Shown here one piece after another: positions 36,660-45,484 of a DNA stretch of 64,000 nucleotides; positions within the stretch are counted from its first letter, which is position 1; every line of letters starts with the position of its first letter. The position numbers were made by a program, and so were the translations under genes. Source of the stretch: Woeseiaceae bacterium (GTDB lineage Bacteria; Pseudomonadota; Gammaproteobacteria; Steroidobacterales; Woeseiaceae). The notes under the pieces were generated by a model. The model worked only from the letters and a program-made list of their open reading frames with translations. It was not told where the DNA came from and searched no databases. Where the stretch lies: positions 105,160-169,159 of the forward strand of contig JANQLK010000027.1 in NCBI GenBank assembly GCA_028280615.1. Reading direction: 5' to 3'.

Positions 36660-38082
36660 ACTGAATACCGCTTCCGTCATAAGAATCCTGTCCGGATCAC
36701 TCGTTGTCCTGGTCGTGCTGGTTTTCTTCTGGCCGGGTATAAGAGAGGCCGATTCCCGGGACCAGCAATGGGTTTGCGACAGGAGACCGCTCCTAATAGA
36801 GAATACCCGTCTTCCGTGGCAGCCGGGCGCCCGGGAGATCCTCATCGAGGATGGCCGCATTATGGCAATCGCTGCCTCGGTCCCGCGGGACATCCCGAAG
36901 CTGCGGGTACTGGACGGGGAGGGGGCTCTGGCCCTGCCGGGATTGATCGATTCCCACACCCACTTCGACTCGCTGCCAGGCGCCAAGCACTTGCAGGGGC
37001 GCATCAATATCAAGAACGAGATCTTCCCCATGACTATGCGCCAGACCCTGGCGTCGGGGGTAACGACCGCCAGGACGCATTTGGCGCGGCTTGATGATCT
37101 GGCGGTGATGGCAGAGGTATCCGAGGACAGCTGTTTTCCTGCCCCGCGCTTTGTATTGAGCGGACCCGGGTTTTTGGGCGGGGCGCCCGGGGTGAATGCG
37201 CCACTGATGCGCGGCGTTGGCGGCGTGGCGGACGCCCGCAGCCAGGTTGCCGAAGTCGCCGGGCTTGGCGCCGAATGGCTGGCCATCCACGGTATCGCAC
37301 GGTTTCCCGATGAAGAAATACAGGCGATTCTCGAGACGGCCGACGCCCTTGGCCTTAGGGTGATGGCCGATACCGGCGGTTTCGATGACCTCGAAACCTC
37401 ACTTTCGCTGCCCGTATCGAGCGGCGAATATATCAACCGGACCGGGGCCAATACGTACCCGGAACGGGTCCTGGCAGCCATCGCCCGCAGGGACGAGGCT
37501 TTCTATTTCGTGCCGCCGCTTGGCTATTACCGGCGCACTTTTCTTTACGAGCAGGAAGGGCGGTTCGCCGAATCCCTGGAACGGCTTCCCTTTATCTGGG
37601 CCGGTCTTGTGAAGGATATCGAGAATAGTTTCGAGCGGGCCTTTGACGAAGACGAATACATCGCCGCCGTTGTGGCTTCCTACCCTACTCTTGAGCAGAA
37701 ATTCGCACAGCTGCGCGTCGCCGGCGCGATTCCCGTGTTGGGATCGGATTCCGGTTCTCTTGGCCAGTTCCACCATGATGCCGTCTGGCAGGAAATGGCT
37801 GCCTGGCTGGCGCTGGGGGCAACGCCCGCGGACATACTCGATGGAGCAACCACTGCGCCGGCCCGGATGCTAGGTCGAGATGACGTCGGCGTTCTGAGCC
37901 CCGGGGCCAAGGCTGACGTGGTGCTCTACGACGGGGACTTTGAAAGCGGCCAGTTTGACAGAAACCGGGTTCTTGTTGTCATCAAGGGCGGCGTCGTTTT
38001 TGTCGAGAACCGTGATTGGATCGGCCCCGACCTCGAGCAATTTCGGACGGCGTTGGGGTTCGCTGCGCAGTCGTCGGACTAG
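36634..38082 (+). CDS. Amidohydrolase family protein, membrane-anchored
   Basis: 482 residues from the ATG at 36634, which gives an N-terminal anchor (SGSLVVLVVLVFFWPGI). The TIM-barrel metal-dependent hydrolase shows the HxH motif in LPGLIDSHTHFDSLP, a later histidine in AEWLAIHGIARFP, and the catalytic aspartate region VLGSDSGSLGQFHHDAV. The C-terminal sandwich GVLSPGAKADVVLYDGD is typical of imidazolonepropionase/prolidase-like amidohydrolases. Substrate unknown. It overlaps the preceding small secreted protein gene. Confidence 0.85.
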   Translation: MAKHSGAGKLNTASVIRILSGSLVVLVVLVFFWPGIREADSRDQQWVCDRRPLLIENTRLPWQPGAREILIEDGRIMAIAASVPRDIPKLRVLDGEGALALPGLIDSHTHFDSLPGAKHLQGRINIKNEIFPMTMRQTLASGVTTARTHLARLDDLAVMAEVSEDSCFPAPRFVLSGPGFLGGAPGVNAPLMRGVGGVADARSQVAEVAGLGAEWLAIHGIARFPDEEIQAILETADALGLRVMADTGGFDDLETSLSLPVSSGEYINRTGANTYPERVLAAIARRDEAFYFVPPLGYYRRTFLYEQEGRFAESLERLPFIWAGLVKDIENSFERAFDEDEYIAAVVASYPTLEQKFAQLRVAGAIPVLGSDSGSLGQFHHDAVWQEMAAWLALGATPADILDGATTAPARMLGRDDVGVLSPGAKADVVLYDGDFESGQFDRNRVLVVIKGGVVFVENRDWIGPDLEQFRTALGFAAQSSD

Positions 38083-38210
38083 GCGGTCCCGCCGGCTGCG
38101 CGGGCGCGGCTCGGTTTCGGACCTGGTTCACGGTCGCCGATCTGACGCGGCAGTAAAATTACACGGTCGAATCTCGTCACCGTGCCGACCCACTTCCTCT
38201 GGAGAGACGG

Positions 38211-38672
38211 ATGAAACACGTACTCGGTCTCGCTTTCCTGTTGCTCGCAGGCCTCGCTGGCGCCGCGAGCCTTCCTCCCGCCGTCGCCGAAGCGCTGGCG
38301 ACCTTCGAGCGGGTCATCGTGCCCACCGACCGTGCGGCCGGTTTCCACTCCCTGGAGATGCCGAAACAGCGCAATTTCAGTCCGGACGTGCCGATTACCG
38401 TCGACTCAGAGTGTTTGCGGTTCGCGATCGTAAAAGCGAGTCGTGACGAGCCCGTTTGCCGCCGCCACGCAGACATCAAAAAGGTGAGTATCGCCCCCAC
38501 GAGGGACGACTGGTACGGCAAGACGTTTCCCGGCGACTACAACATCGTCGTGAGCTACAAGGGCCTCGGCAGGCTCATCGTCCTCACGCTGAGCGCCGAG
38601 GATGTGGATCCGTTTCTGGACGCGGTGCGAGTCTTGTCGCCTTCCCTGACGAAAATCAAAGATCCCCGCTGA
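38211..38672 (+). CDS. Hypothetical periplasmic protein
   Basis: 153 residues with a clear signal (LGLAFLLLAGLAGAASLP). Two cysteines (DSECLRF, EPVCRRH) and a C-terminal beta-alpha region (YNIVVSYKGLGRLIVLTLSA). Family not recognised. GGAGAGAC precedes the ATG. It is followed by a lipoprotein gene and a DUF1963 gene on the same strand with short gaps (20 and 4 bases), so they probably form an operon. Confidence 0.65.
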   Translation: MKHVLGLAFLLLAGLAGAASLPPAVAEALATFERVIVPTDRAAGFHSLEMPKQRNFSPDVPITVDSECLRFAIVKASRDEPVCRRHADIKKVSIAPTRDDWYGKTFPGDYNIVVSYKGLGRLIVLTLSAEDVDPFLDAVRVLSPSLTKIKDPR

Positions 38673-38692
38673 CGTTCGTCGCGGGCGCTGAC

Positions 38693-39157
38693 ATGACGAC
38701 GGCCTGGAGAACGACATCCGCGACATCGAGTCTGCGGCCGAGCAGCCTGCTTGTCGCCGCGGGCGTAGCGTGGCTCGGCGCCGCAAGCGGTTGCGCCACG
38801 GGTGCGATCCAGCACTACCAGGCGCACAACGGCAGCACGTCTGGCGACGGCGGGTTCGCGTACCTGCATGTTCCATACAACATCATGATTACCGAGATTG
38901 ACGGTACGGGGCGCTACTATCCGTTGCTCGAGCCGTTCGGAAGACGCTACAAGGGCGCGATCATAGAGCTCGTGCCCGGTGAACATTCCGCGGCCGTTAT
39001 CTATCACGAGCGCTACGGCTATACGTCGCGTAAGATCAATGTGCCGTTTGAGGTCGAAGCAGGTGGGCACTACCGAATTGAGGCGAGCTTCACGCAGGTG
39101 AACTACAGCCCCAAGATCGCGCTGGACGTCGTACCCTGTCCGTCCTGCAAGGAGTGA
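38693..39157 (+). CDS. Hypothetical lipoprotein
   Basis: 154 residues from the ATG at 38693. Lipobox in VAWLGAASGCATG. The mature part contains a PEGA-like pattern: GRRYKGAIIELVPGEHSAAV, HERYGYTSRKINVPFEVEAG, HYRIEASF, of the kind seen in small surface proteins that bind envelope components. A CPSCKE tail carries two more cysteines. Function unknown. Confidence 0.65.
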   Translation: MTTAWRTTSATSSLRPSSLLVAAGVAWLGAASGCATGAIQHYQAHNGSTSGDGGFAYLHVPYNIMITEIDGTGRYYPLLEPFGRRYKGAIIELVPGEHSAAVIYHERYGYTSRKINVPFEVEAGGHYRIEASFTQVNYSPKIALDVVPCPSCKE

Positions 39158-39161
39158 AGCG

Positions 39162-39938
39162 ATGAGCTTCTTGAGCAGACTGTTCGGTGAGTCGCACCTA
39201 TCGGCAACGCCGGATGCGGCGTCGGACGATACGGCACTGGGCAAAAAGCTGGCCCCCTGGCGACGGAGCGCGTGGATTCCGAATACCCGCGAGGGAGATT
39301 GCGCCGTAACGGACTCCAAGTTCTCAGGCATCGCGTTCATCCCGGACGGTGACACCTGGCCGCGCTGCGGCAACTGCGAACAGCCCATGCAGTTGTTTCT
39401 GCAGCTCAACGCCAGGGACGTCCCAGGGGAAGCAAAGAGTTTACTGACCCACGGGATCCTGCAACTCTTCTACTGCACGAACAGTGATCCCCAATGCGAT
39501 GTCGAGTGCGAAGCCTTTTTCCCGTTTTCGAAAGCCCACCTGGCTCGAGTGATCGAGGAAGGGCCCCACCGAAACGTCTCTTCGTCCCCGGTCCGCGATG
39601 CGTTTCCGGCACGCGCTATTGTCGGCTGGTCCGCTGTCGTTGATGTTCCCAATTGGGAGGAAGCCGAAAGCCTCGGCGCCGAGCTGGCGGATGGCGAAGC
39701 CGATTTGCTGTCCGATAGCGGTATGCCTGTCGACGGCGAAAAACTGGGGGGCTGGCCGCTGTGGGTACAGGGTATCGAGTACCCGAATTGCCCGAAGTGC
39801 GACGAGCGTATGACGTTCCTGTTTCAGATCGATTCGGACCGAAACATCCCGTTCCTGCTCGGCGATGCGGGCGTCGGCCACGTCACGCGCTGCAAGACGC
39901 ACCCGGAGGTCTTGACCTTCGCGTGGGCGTGCAGCTAA
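39162..39938 (+). CDS. DUF1963 (YwqG-like) protein
   Basis: 258 residues. Two similar halves carry treble-clef-like cysteine pairs: WPRCGNCEQPMQLFLQLNAR and YPNCPKCDERMTFLFQIDSD. GGWPLWVQGIEYP and LLGDAGVGHVTRCKTHP are DUF1963 signatures. Probably a cytoplasmic zinc-binding protein; the family function is unknown. It starts four bases after the lipoprotein stop. Confidence 0.75.
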   Translation: MSFLSRLFGESHLSATPDAASDDTALGKKLAPWRRSAWIPNTREGDCAVTDSKFSGIAFIPDGDTWPRCGNCEQPMQLFLQLNARDVPGEAKSLLTHGILQLFYCTNSDPQCDVECEAFFPFSKAHLARVIEEGPHRNVSSSPVRDAFPARAIVGWSAVVDVPNWEEAESLGAELADGEADLLSDSGMPVDGEKLGGWPLWVQGIEYPNCPKCDERMTFLFQIDSDRNIPFLLGDAGVGHVTRCKTHPEVLTFAWACS

Positions 39939-40127
39939 GGGGCGATGTTCCGTGCCGGACAAGCTTCACAGGCTACTCCTGCTGCCGCTGCTGAGCGAAA
40001 CTACTGCGCACATGACTGACACTGAGAGTGCGTATTTCCGGCAGCCGGTGTCATTACGCGCCAAATGGTGCTGCACGGGCGCAGCTGCCGAGGGTAGCAT
40101 TGACTTCAGGAAAACGGAGGCGACTCC

Positions 40128-40550
40128 ATGAGCATTGTGTACTGGAGCAATGCGCTGATTGGCGAGACGGTATCGTCAGACAGCGAGGATCTCTACGCTC
40201 TCTACAAGCACACCAAAAAGTTGGATGCTCTGTGCAGTGAACTGGGCCTTCAGGCAATCTCCAGCTTCGTCGACAATACGGACCTTCTGGTCAATCTCGA
40301 GCAACTTGACATGCCTGCGGGTATGGAGTGCACGGATGACCTAATGGCGGCCCAGGGGACGTGGGTTGACGCCAGGCTCGCGAGCGATGTTCTCGAGCAA
40401 CTGCGTGAGTACATTGAGGCAAAAGAAGTCCGTTTTGGCCTCGTCAACAACGCTCGTGGCGATGTCATGGAGGAGCTGGTACTGTGCAACAGGTTCGCAC
40501 GGGCAGCGGCAGAGCAAGGTGGCAAGTTCAATCTTGCAATGGTGATGTGA
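40128..40550 (+). CDS. Hypothetical protein
   Basis: 140 residues with GGAGG upstream of the ATG. Acidic, helix-rich (SEDLYALYKHTKKLDALCSE; LASDVLEQLREYIEAKEVRF), without signal or membrane segment. Family not recognised. Confidence 0.6.
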   Translation: MSIVYWSNALIGETVSSDSEDLYALYKHTKKLDALCSELGLQAISSFVDNTDLLVNLEQLDMPAGMECTDDLMAAQGTWVDARLASDVLEQLREYIEAKEVRFGLVNNARGDVMEELVLCNRFARAAAEQGGKFNLAMVM

Positions 40551-40911
40551 TGACTCCGAAAGAGGGCGCCGAACGAGCGACGTTGTTCTCACGACTCACG
40601 ACTGGGTGCCTGAGTTCCCTCGAGACTACGTCAGAGATATTCGAATTCGCCAGGCACTTGAAGAAGCGATCCGCCATAAACGGTCGCGAGTACACCGTTT
40701 CGTAATCGCGGACCTGAGCATTTTCAGCAGAGGAACTCATCGAGTCGTGCGTGTTTTGACGTCCGCTTGCGCGTATCAGCCCGCACGACGTTTGCCGCGC
40801 CGTGCGAGGTGACCGGCACACCCCCTGTTCGCCGATTATCCAGGCGTGCAGGGGTGCAAACCGAGGGCATCGAGGACGGATAGCATCCGGCTCTGCGGCC
40901 GACCGACCGCC
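40551..40911. other. Intergenic stretch
   Basis: About 360 bases. A frame at 40606-40812 (beginning PEFPRDYVRDIRIRQALEEA) is possible but starts from GTG without a ribosome site and matches nothing known. Otherwise nothing seen. Confidence 0.3.
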
Positions 40912-41484
40912 TTAGCGATGTGGCCCGCCAAGCTGCCGGGCGACGCCCGTGGCATTGAGCCGCCAGCGCACGAGTTCCCGGCTCACTTCGAAGCGGTCCG
41001 CGACCGCCGTGACGTTCCGGCGCCGGGCGAAGCACGGTAGCAGGCCGTCACGCGGCAGGAGCAGGGTGGCGGCCAGCCAGTCCGCCTCGCTTTCCTGCTC
41101 ACGGCTGTGCGTGCTGAGCCAGAGGTGTCCGTCCTCGCTGACGTCAACACGGGCCGCGGAATGACCGAGAATGATGTGCGCCAGCTCGTGCACCACGCTG
41201 TTCGGGATGCGCCTTTCGTACTGCGCCGAATTGACGACGACGATGTGCCGGCCTCCGAGCGTCACGGTAATGGCAGACCAGGCGCCGGCATCCGTCACCG
41301 ACAGCTGGCGGACCGTTTCTCCATCGAGCCCCGGCACGTCGGCCGGTGTCCACAGAACGACGTCGAGTTCGTCGGCGAGCCGCCGGTATGGAAGAGCCTC
41401 CTCCGAAGAGACCCCGAGTCGTTTGCGCCACCGGCGCGCCGTCTGCTCGCACCGAGATTTGAAGCCCCGCTGCAAGCCGTTCAC
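40912..41484 (-). CDS. ImmA/IrrE-family metallopeptidase
   Basis: 190 residues. The zinc site HELAHIILGH with the downstream glutamate in REQESEADWLAATLL defines the gluzincin-like ImmA/IrrE fold. LLPRDGLLP and a C-terminal HTH-like segment (VTAVADRFEVSRELVRWRLN) follow the normal layout. Such proteases cleave a partner XRE repressor. The start overlaps the stop of the XRE gene (ATGA-type), so substrate and protease are translationally coupled. Typical of phage, ICE or stress-response control modules. Confidence 0.9.
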   Translation of the reverse strand: MNGLQRGFKSRCEQTARRWRKRLGVSSEEALPYRRLADELDVVLWTPADVPGLDGETVRQLSVTDAGAWSAITVTLGGRHIVVVNSAQYERRIPNSVVHELAHIILGHSAARVDVSEDGHLWLSTHSREQESEADWLAATLLLPRDGLLPCFARRRNVTAVADRFEVSRELVRWRLNATGVARQLGGPHR

Positions 41485-41834
41485 TCCCGGTCGCGGACGG
41501 CCAGTGCGCGCTGAACATGAAGGATCAGCTTCGCGAGCGCCGCGGCAGTTTCCGGCGATGTCGTGCTCTGCTTCCTGAAATGGACGCTGGCACTAATCTC
41601 GCTGTCGCGCGCTTTGTTCGGGGAGCGAAAACCCAGGATGCGGTTCGGATCGATGTCGAGCCAGGTGCAGATCCGGCGAAAGTTTTCGAGATCCGGCAGA
41701 TGGCCGTTCTCGACGCGCGACAGCGTGGCCGGGCTGACGCCTATTTCACGCGCCGCGGCACGTAAACCCTTCTGCCCTCGTTTTTCGAGGATCAGCTGAC
41801 CTAGCGTGTCCACCGAGGGTCTGGTCTTGGGCAT
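41481..41834 (-). CDS. XRE-family repressor, partner of ImmA
   Basis: 117 residues. HTH_XRE: LGQLILEKRGQKGLRAAARE then IGVSPATLSRVENGHLPDLE. The remainder (ASVHFRKQSTTSPETAAALA) is probably the dimerisation or cleavage region. Coupled to the ImmA/IrrE gene; a palindrome AACATATG-CATATGTT lies 20 bases upstream of its start. Confidence 0.88.
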   Translation of the reverse strand: MPKTRPSVDTLGQLILEKRGQKGLRAAAREIGVSPATLSRVENGHLPDLENFRRICTWLDIDPNRILGFRSPNKARDSEISASVHFRKQSTTSPETAAALAKLILHVQRALAVRDRE

Positions 41835-41854
41835 GCATACCGCTTGTGCTGTTT

Positions 41855-41881
41855 AACATATGAGACAATGTAGCATATGTT
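41855..41881. promoter_or_regulatory. Candidate XRE operator
   Basis: Perfect 8-base arms AACATATG and CATATGTT with 11 bases between, just upstream of the XRE gene start at 41834. Confidence 0.45.
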
Positions 41882-42022
41882 GATCAATTTGCTGCCTCAT
41901 GATACTGTTTGGATAACCAGTACCTTGAATCGCATGTCCCACGGATCATGCCGGCGCGGTGCCGTTCACCCCGCTATAGTGCGCCGCCCTCGGCGTCGCG
42001 CAACAGTCGGAGAATCACAGCG

Positions 42023-42409
42023 ATGTCTAAAGAAATGCACGCGCCGGTCGCCTTCTTCCGGCCGGTCAGGGAAGACCGGAGTTTCTACATTCCGGACTTC
42101 GCGTCGGAGGACCCGTACCGTACGCGGCCGCAGGTCTATTCCGCGGCCAACGACCATGCCCGGGAGCTGCGGGACGCCGAACAACACATCGACGATGCGC
42201 TTAACCTGGCGAGCGTCCTTCGCGCGGCCGTGCAGGAGGAGACTGACAGCCGGGCAATGCAGGCCGACACCGTGTTGAAGATTGTGGAGCAGAAGCTCGG
42301 CGACGCGCGCAACTGCATCGACATGCACGGGGCCCGCCACCTCAACCTGTTCATGGCGTATTTCGAGCTGAAAGAGAAAGGGAGTGGGGAAGGAACCGCG
42401 GAGCGCTGA
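42023..42409 (+). CDS. Hypothetical helical protein
   Basis: 128 residues from the ATG at 42023 (MSKEMHAPVAFF), with GGAG 11 bases before. Mostly helical (HARELRDAEQHIDDALNLAS; TVLKIVEQKLGDARNCIDMH), cytoplasmic, no known domain. It diverges from the XRE/ImmA pair and is convergent with the lux operon's last gene. Confidence 0.6.
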   Translation: MSKEMHAPVAFFRPVREDRSFYIPDFASEDPYRTRPQVYSAANDHARELRDAEQHIDDALNLASVLRAAVQEETDSRAMQADTVLKIVEQKLGDARNCIDMHGARHLNLFMAYFELKEKGSGEGTAER

Positions 42410-42439
42410 TCGACATCTGCCGATGTCGTTCTCTTCCCG

Positions 42440-42688
42440 CTATTTCCTGCCGCGTCTCGGCCGGCAGGGCAGGAAACCGCTGAAGCCGTCATCGAGCGCT
42501 TTCGCAAGCTTGTTGATGTTCAACAGCCCGAGGTTGCGCTCGCCGCGCTCGATACCGCCGACGTAGGTCCGGTCCAGACCGGCTTCCGCGGCCAGGTCCT
42601 CCTGAGACCAGCCGCGACCCTCGCGGGCGCTGCGTACGCATTCGCCAAACGCGCGCAAAACTTCCCGCTGTGATCTGGTGTACGCCAT
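42440..42688 (-). CDS. XRE-family regulator at the end of the lux operon
   Basis: 82 residues from the ATG at 42688 (MAYTRSQ). HTH_XRE: FGECVRSAREGRGWSQEDLA then AEAGLDRTYVGGIERGERNL. A basic tail follows (RPRRGRK). It is placed 33 bases after the small PEQA protein gene. An XRE gene also sits beside PEQA copy 3 at 59.7-60.2 kb, so the pairing recurs. Confidence 0.85.
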   Translation of the reverse strand: MAYTRSQREVLRAFGECVRSAREGRGWSQEDLAAEAGLDRTYVGGIERGERNLGLLNINKLAKALDDGFSGFLPCRPRRGRK

Positions 42689-42721
42689 GCCCGGCAATCA
42701 TCCGGACGGACGACGATAAGT

Positions 42722-42964
42722 CTACGGACTATGAGTACCATTCGCCCGACGCTCATTCTCTTCCCCTACGTGCGACGCCGCGAATTCGACGACTTCGTCC
42801 GCCTTCGTGCGGGCTTTCCCGATGAGCCTGCTGACGTCGAACATACCGAGTGCGTACGCCTCGAACTGCAGGAAAACCAGTGCGGCTGAAATCGCCCGCG
42901 CGGCCTGCTCGGGTGATTCCTCCCAGTCGATGGTCCCGGCTCCGGTCGTCACGCGCTTGCTCAT
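42722..42964 (-). CDS. Small helical protein, PEQA family (copy 2), coupled to luxI
   Basis: 80 residues. The core WEESPEQAARAISAALVFLQ then FEAYALGMFDVSRLIGKA aligns with the proteins at 35266 and 59988 without gaps. Its ATG overlaps the luxI stop (ATGA), so it is translated together with the signal synthase. No known domain. By position it may modulate quorum sensing, like RsaM-type proteins next to other luxI genes, but it shows no similarity to them that I can see. Confidence 0.72.
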   Translation of the reverse strand: MSKRVTTGAGTIDWEESPEQAARAISAALVFLQFEAYALGMFDVSRLIGKARTKADEVVEFAASHVGEENERRANGTHSP

Positions 42965-43581
42965 GCGGCGGCCGACAGGTCGAGCCGAAGCACCGGGTTC
43001 ACGATTGAACCCCGGCGCTGCAGCTCGGCAAGGACTTTACCGTTGACGGCAAGGTAGGCAGCGGTCGCCGGATGGCTGCCGAAGGTTCGCCGCCGCCCGA
43101 GCATCGTCACCTGGCAGCCAGCCTTGACGACCACGCACTTGAACAGTCGTATCGGCATGACTGCGAGGTATCGATCGATTCCATGCGCAAGGCCGAATTC
43201 GTGCATCGCGCAGAGGATTTCCCCGACGGCACGGCGCCGCGTGTTCGCATCGAGATCCCGATCGCATCCGAAGCGCGTCGCCTCCCAAACGGAGTCCGAT
43301 TCCGGCAATTCCCCTGGAACCAGGTCGGGCCAGAGTTTCTGCACCATGTAGGGCTGCGTGGTCGGTACAAGGCGTACCACGCCGCGCGTTTGCCCTTCGT
43401 CGTCGAGCCACAGGAGGTATTGCGCAGCCGGCGTGTCGAACTCGTCGTGCTCCATGCCGCGGTAACTCGGAACGTCCCATCCCTGGCGCTCGACGAACAG
43501 CCGGTGCCGCAGGCGAAGATGAGATATCCAGGCCTCGCCGTGCAGATGGATAGATTCCCAGTTGAGGGACACGACTGCCAC
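42961..43581 (-). CDS. Acyl-homoserine-lactone synthase (LuxI family)
   Basis: 206 residues, GTG start. LuxI landmarks: RLRHRLFVERQGWDVP (Arg25, Phe29, Trp35), EHDEFDTPAAQYLLW (Glu44, Asp46, Asp49), RGVVRLVPTTQPYMV (Arg70) and SVWEATRFGC (Glu100, Arg103). It makes an acyl-homoserine lactone from S-adenosylmethionine and an acyl carrier; the acyl chain cannot be predicted. It follows the luxR gene after 69 bases with a half lux-box overlapping the luxR stop, and is coupled to the next small gene. Confidence 0.92.
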   Translation of the reverse strand: MAVVSLNWESIHLHGEAWISHLRLRHRLFVERQGWDVPSYRGMEHDEFDTPAAQYLLWLDDEGQTRGVVRLVPTTQPYMVQKLWPDLVPGELPESDSVWEATRFGCDRDLDANTRRRAVGEILCAMHEFGLAHGIDRYLAVMPIRLFKCVVVKAGCQVTMLGRRRTFGSHPATAAYLAVNGKVLAELQRRGSIVNPVLRLDLSAAA

Positions 43582-43640
43582 GTCCGGACCCCGCAGCCAA
43601 TTGACATGGGGCCACTAGACCACAGGCGATCGCCGGGCAC

Positions 43641-43660
43641 ACCTACCCAATCAGACGGGG
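43641..43660. promoter_or_regulatory. Lux-box-like element before luxI
   Basis: ACCTACCCAATCAGACGGGG overlaps the end of luxR, 60-80 bases before luxI. Its left half ACCTACCCAA is the exact reverse complement of the right half of the element at 44625. The other half is poorly conserved. Confidence 0.45.
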
Positions 43661-44400
43661 GTAAATCTCGAGTCCGTGCTGATCAGCCCATACCGAATTG
43701 CCTTGACTACGGCCAGGGCACGGTTGTTCGCATTGAGCTTCCGGTACACATTCCGGATGTGGAAGCGTACGGTGTGCGCGCTGATGTCCAGGATCATGCC
43801 GATGTCCCATGGCGATTTGCCGAGCGCCAGCCATTGCAGGCATTCGCGTTCCCTGGGCGTCAGCACGATTGCGCTCCTCGGATCGTTGCCGGTGCGCGCC
43901 AGACCGCTGTAGGCGGCGTGGAACTGAACCGCCAGCAGATTCAGCTTGCTCAACTCGGCTGCCGGGTCCGGGTGGCTGTCGCCGGCGGCGAAGGTGACGA
44001 GGTATATTTCGCCGCGGGGACCGTGCAGCGAAACACCGACACCGTCCCTTAGCTTTGCCTCGCTGGCCTGCTGCATCACGGTGCGTTGTGCCCGGTCCAA
44101 CTCGAACGTGGTGCCCACCGAGTCCCAAAGAAACGGCCCTTCGAGTGCGGGGGCGTGCAGGATGACCGGATCCTTCGTCGGGTAGTCGTGCTCGAAATAG
44201 TAGTCGATCCACTCTTCGGGAAAATTGTGGGCCACCGCTGGCGGCGGCTTGTCGGTAGCCTCGTATCGTTCGTGGCAAGTCAGCGCACAATAGGCGTATC
44301 GGTCGAAGCCGAGGTCGTTCGCGGCCCGCTCCATGAGCGAGAGAACTCCCGCGGGCGAATCCTGCTCGTTCGACTGTTCGATGAAGTCGGAGAATTGCAT
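43651..44400 (-). CDS. LuxR-family autoinducer-binding regulator
   Basis: 249 residues. The autoinducer-binding domain (residues about 15-165) has FPEEWIDYYFEHDYPTKDPV with the conserved Trp, Tyr and Asp of the AHL pocket and a later GPFLWDSV. The GerE HTH fills the end: LTPRERECLQWLALGKSPWD then ISAHTVRFHIRNVYRKLNAN. Located directly upstream of luxI on the same strand, the canonical cognate arrangement. It should activate or repress lux-box promoters on AHL binding. Confidence 0.93.
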   Translation of the reverse strand: MQFSDFIEQSNEQDSPAGVLSLMERAANDLGFDRYAYCALTCHERYEATDKPPPAVAHNFPEEWIDYYFEHDYPTKDPVILHAPALEGPFLWDSVGTTFELDRAQRTVMQQASEAKLRDGVGVSLHGPRGEIYLVTFAAGDSHPDPAAELSKLNLLAVQFHAAYSGLARTGNDPRSAIVLTPRERECLQWLALGKSPWDIGMILDISAHTVRFHIRNVYRKLNANNRALAVVKAIRYGLISTDSRFTPV

Positions 44401-44830
44401 AGGTGCCTCCAGTCTACAGTTCTGGACCGGGTGATTCCGGCCCGAGGTCGTTCTGGCGGTTTCTAGCGCACTACATCATACCGCGAAATTCGAAGACTCT
44501 GGTTTACACCCCAAATTTCACAGTCTCGTGACAAGCTGTGCTGTCGCCATCCGGCGACAGGGGCGGCCTGAATGCGCCGCGGGCAACGCCGCGTCGACCG
44601 GCAATTTCCGGCATCTGTGCGCGCACCTATCCGTTTGGGTAGGTGACGCCGGCTCACTCGGCGCACTACATTTGAGGGTCCGATGCGTCCTCAGCGCATT
44701 CATACGACCGCGGCGGGACGGATGAATACAGTTGACTTAAACGGCTTGAAGGCGCACGGAGGAGCGGTTACCTCTGCCGGCGGTGCCGTCCAGCGCCACG
44801 GCGGCAATGCTGCAGGCGAGGAACGGACCC
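44401..44830. other. Divergent intergenic region between luxR and a GntR gene
   Basis: 430 bases without a gene. It includes the dyad at 44625-44644 and must carry the promoters for luxR (leftward) and the GntR gene (rightward). Confidence 0.45.
44625..44644. promoter_or_regulatory. Lux-box-like dyad
   Basis: ACCTATCCGTTTGGGTAGGT is a 20-base dyad (7 of 10 pairs), the length and ACCT...AGGT ends of a lux box. It lies about 190 bases before the GntR gene and 225 bases before luxR, so either could be controlled. Confidence 0.5.
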
Positions 44831-45484
44831 ATGCATAGGCCAAGAAGAAAGCCGTCGTACCAGCGCCTGTACCAGGAGATCAAGGATCGTGTCATCGCTT
44901 TCGAGTTCCCGCAGGGCGAAAGAATATATCTTGAGCGGCTGGCAGAAGAACACGGCATCAGCACCTGGCCGGTGCGCCAGGTTCTTGACCAACTGGCGGC
45001 TGAGGGCCTGGCGATCAAGGCGCCGCGGAAGGGCTACTACGCGATGAAGCTAAACGAAGAGGAAGTGACCGGCTGGTATCTGATCACGCGACACCTACTC
45101 TCGCTTGCGCTGGAAACGCTCGACGATCCTGCGCGGCAAAGCCTTGCCGAGTCCGAATTGCTTGCTACCGAATTGACCAGACTCAACGGCAGCGCGGTGC
45201 CCGATGCCAGCACACTCGCGAGCACGACGGCACGAACGTTCGAGCGTATTGCCGGACTCACCGGGAAACCGCCCATCGTCGAGATGATCGGCAGAACGAA
45301 CGAGCGGCTCTTCTACCTGCGGACGCTCGAATGCCAGCGCCTGGACGGCGTTCGCTACGAGCTCACGGCTCTCTGCGAACTGCTACTGGGCGAGGACATC
45401 GACGCGGTCATTGCGGAGATCAAGGACTACCACGATCGACGCCTGAGGATCGTACCGGACCTGATCGAGCTGTCTCAGCGGTAG
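44831..45484 (+). CDS. GntR-family regulator (first of two)
   Basis: 217 residues from the ATG at 44831, with GAGGAACGG upstream. Winged HTH at residues 8-75: YQRLYQEIKDRVIAFEFPQG, ERLAEEHGISTWPVRQVLDQ, LAAEGLAIKAPRKGYYAMKL. The helical C-terminal domain is FadR/FCD-like in length, but I cannot see the FCD metal histidines. It diverges from luxR. A second GntR protein follows; both precede the ABC exporter and lasso genes. Confidence 0.85.
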   Translation: MHRPRRKPSYQRLYQEIKDRVIAFEFPQGERIYLERLAEEHGISTWPVRQVLDQLAAEGLAIKAPRKGYYAMKLNEEEVTGWYLITRHLLSLALETLDDPARQSLAESELLATELTRLNGSAVPDASTLASTTARTFERIAGLTGKPPIVEMIGRTNERLFYLRTLECQRLDGVRYELTALCELLLGEDIDAVIAEIKDYHDRRLRIVPDLIELSQR

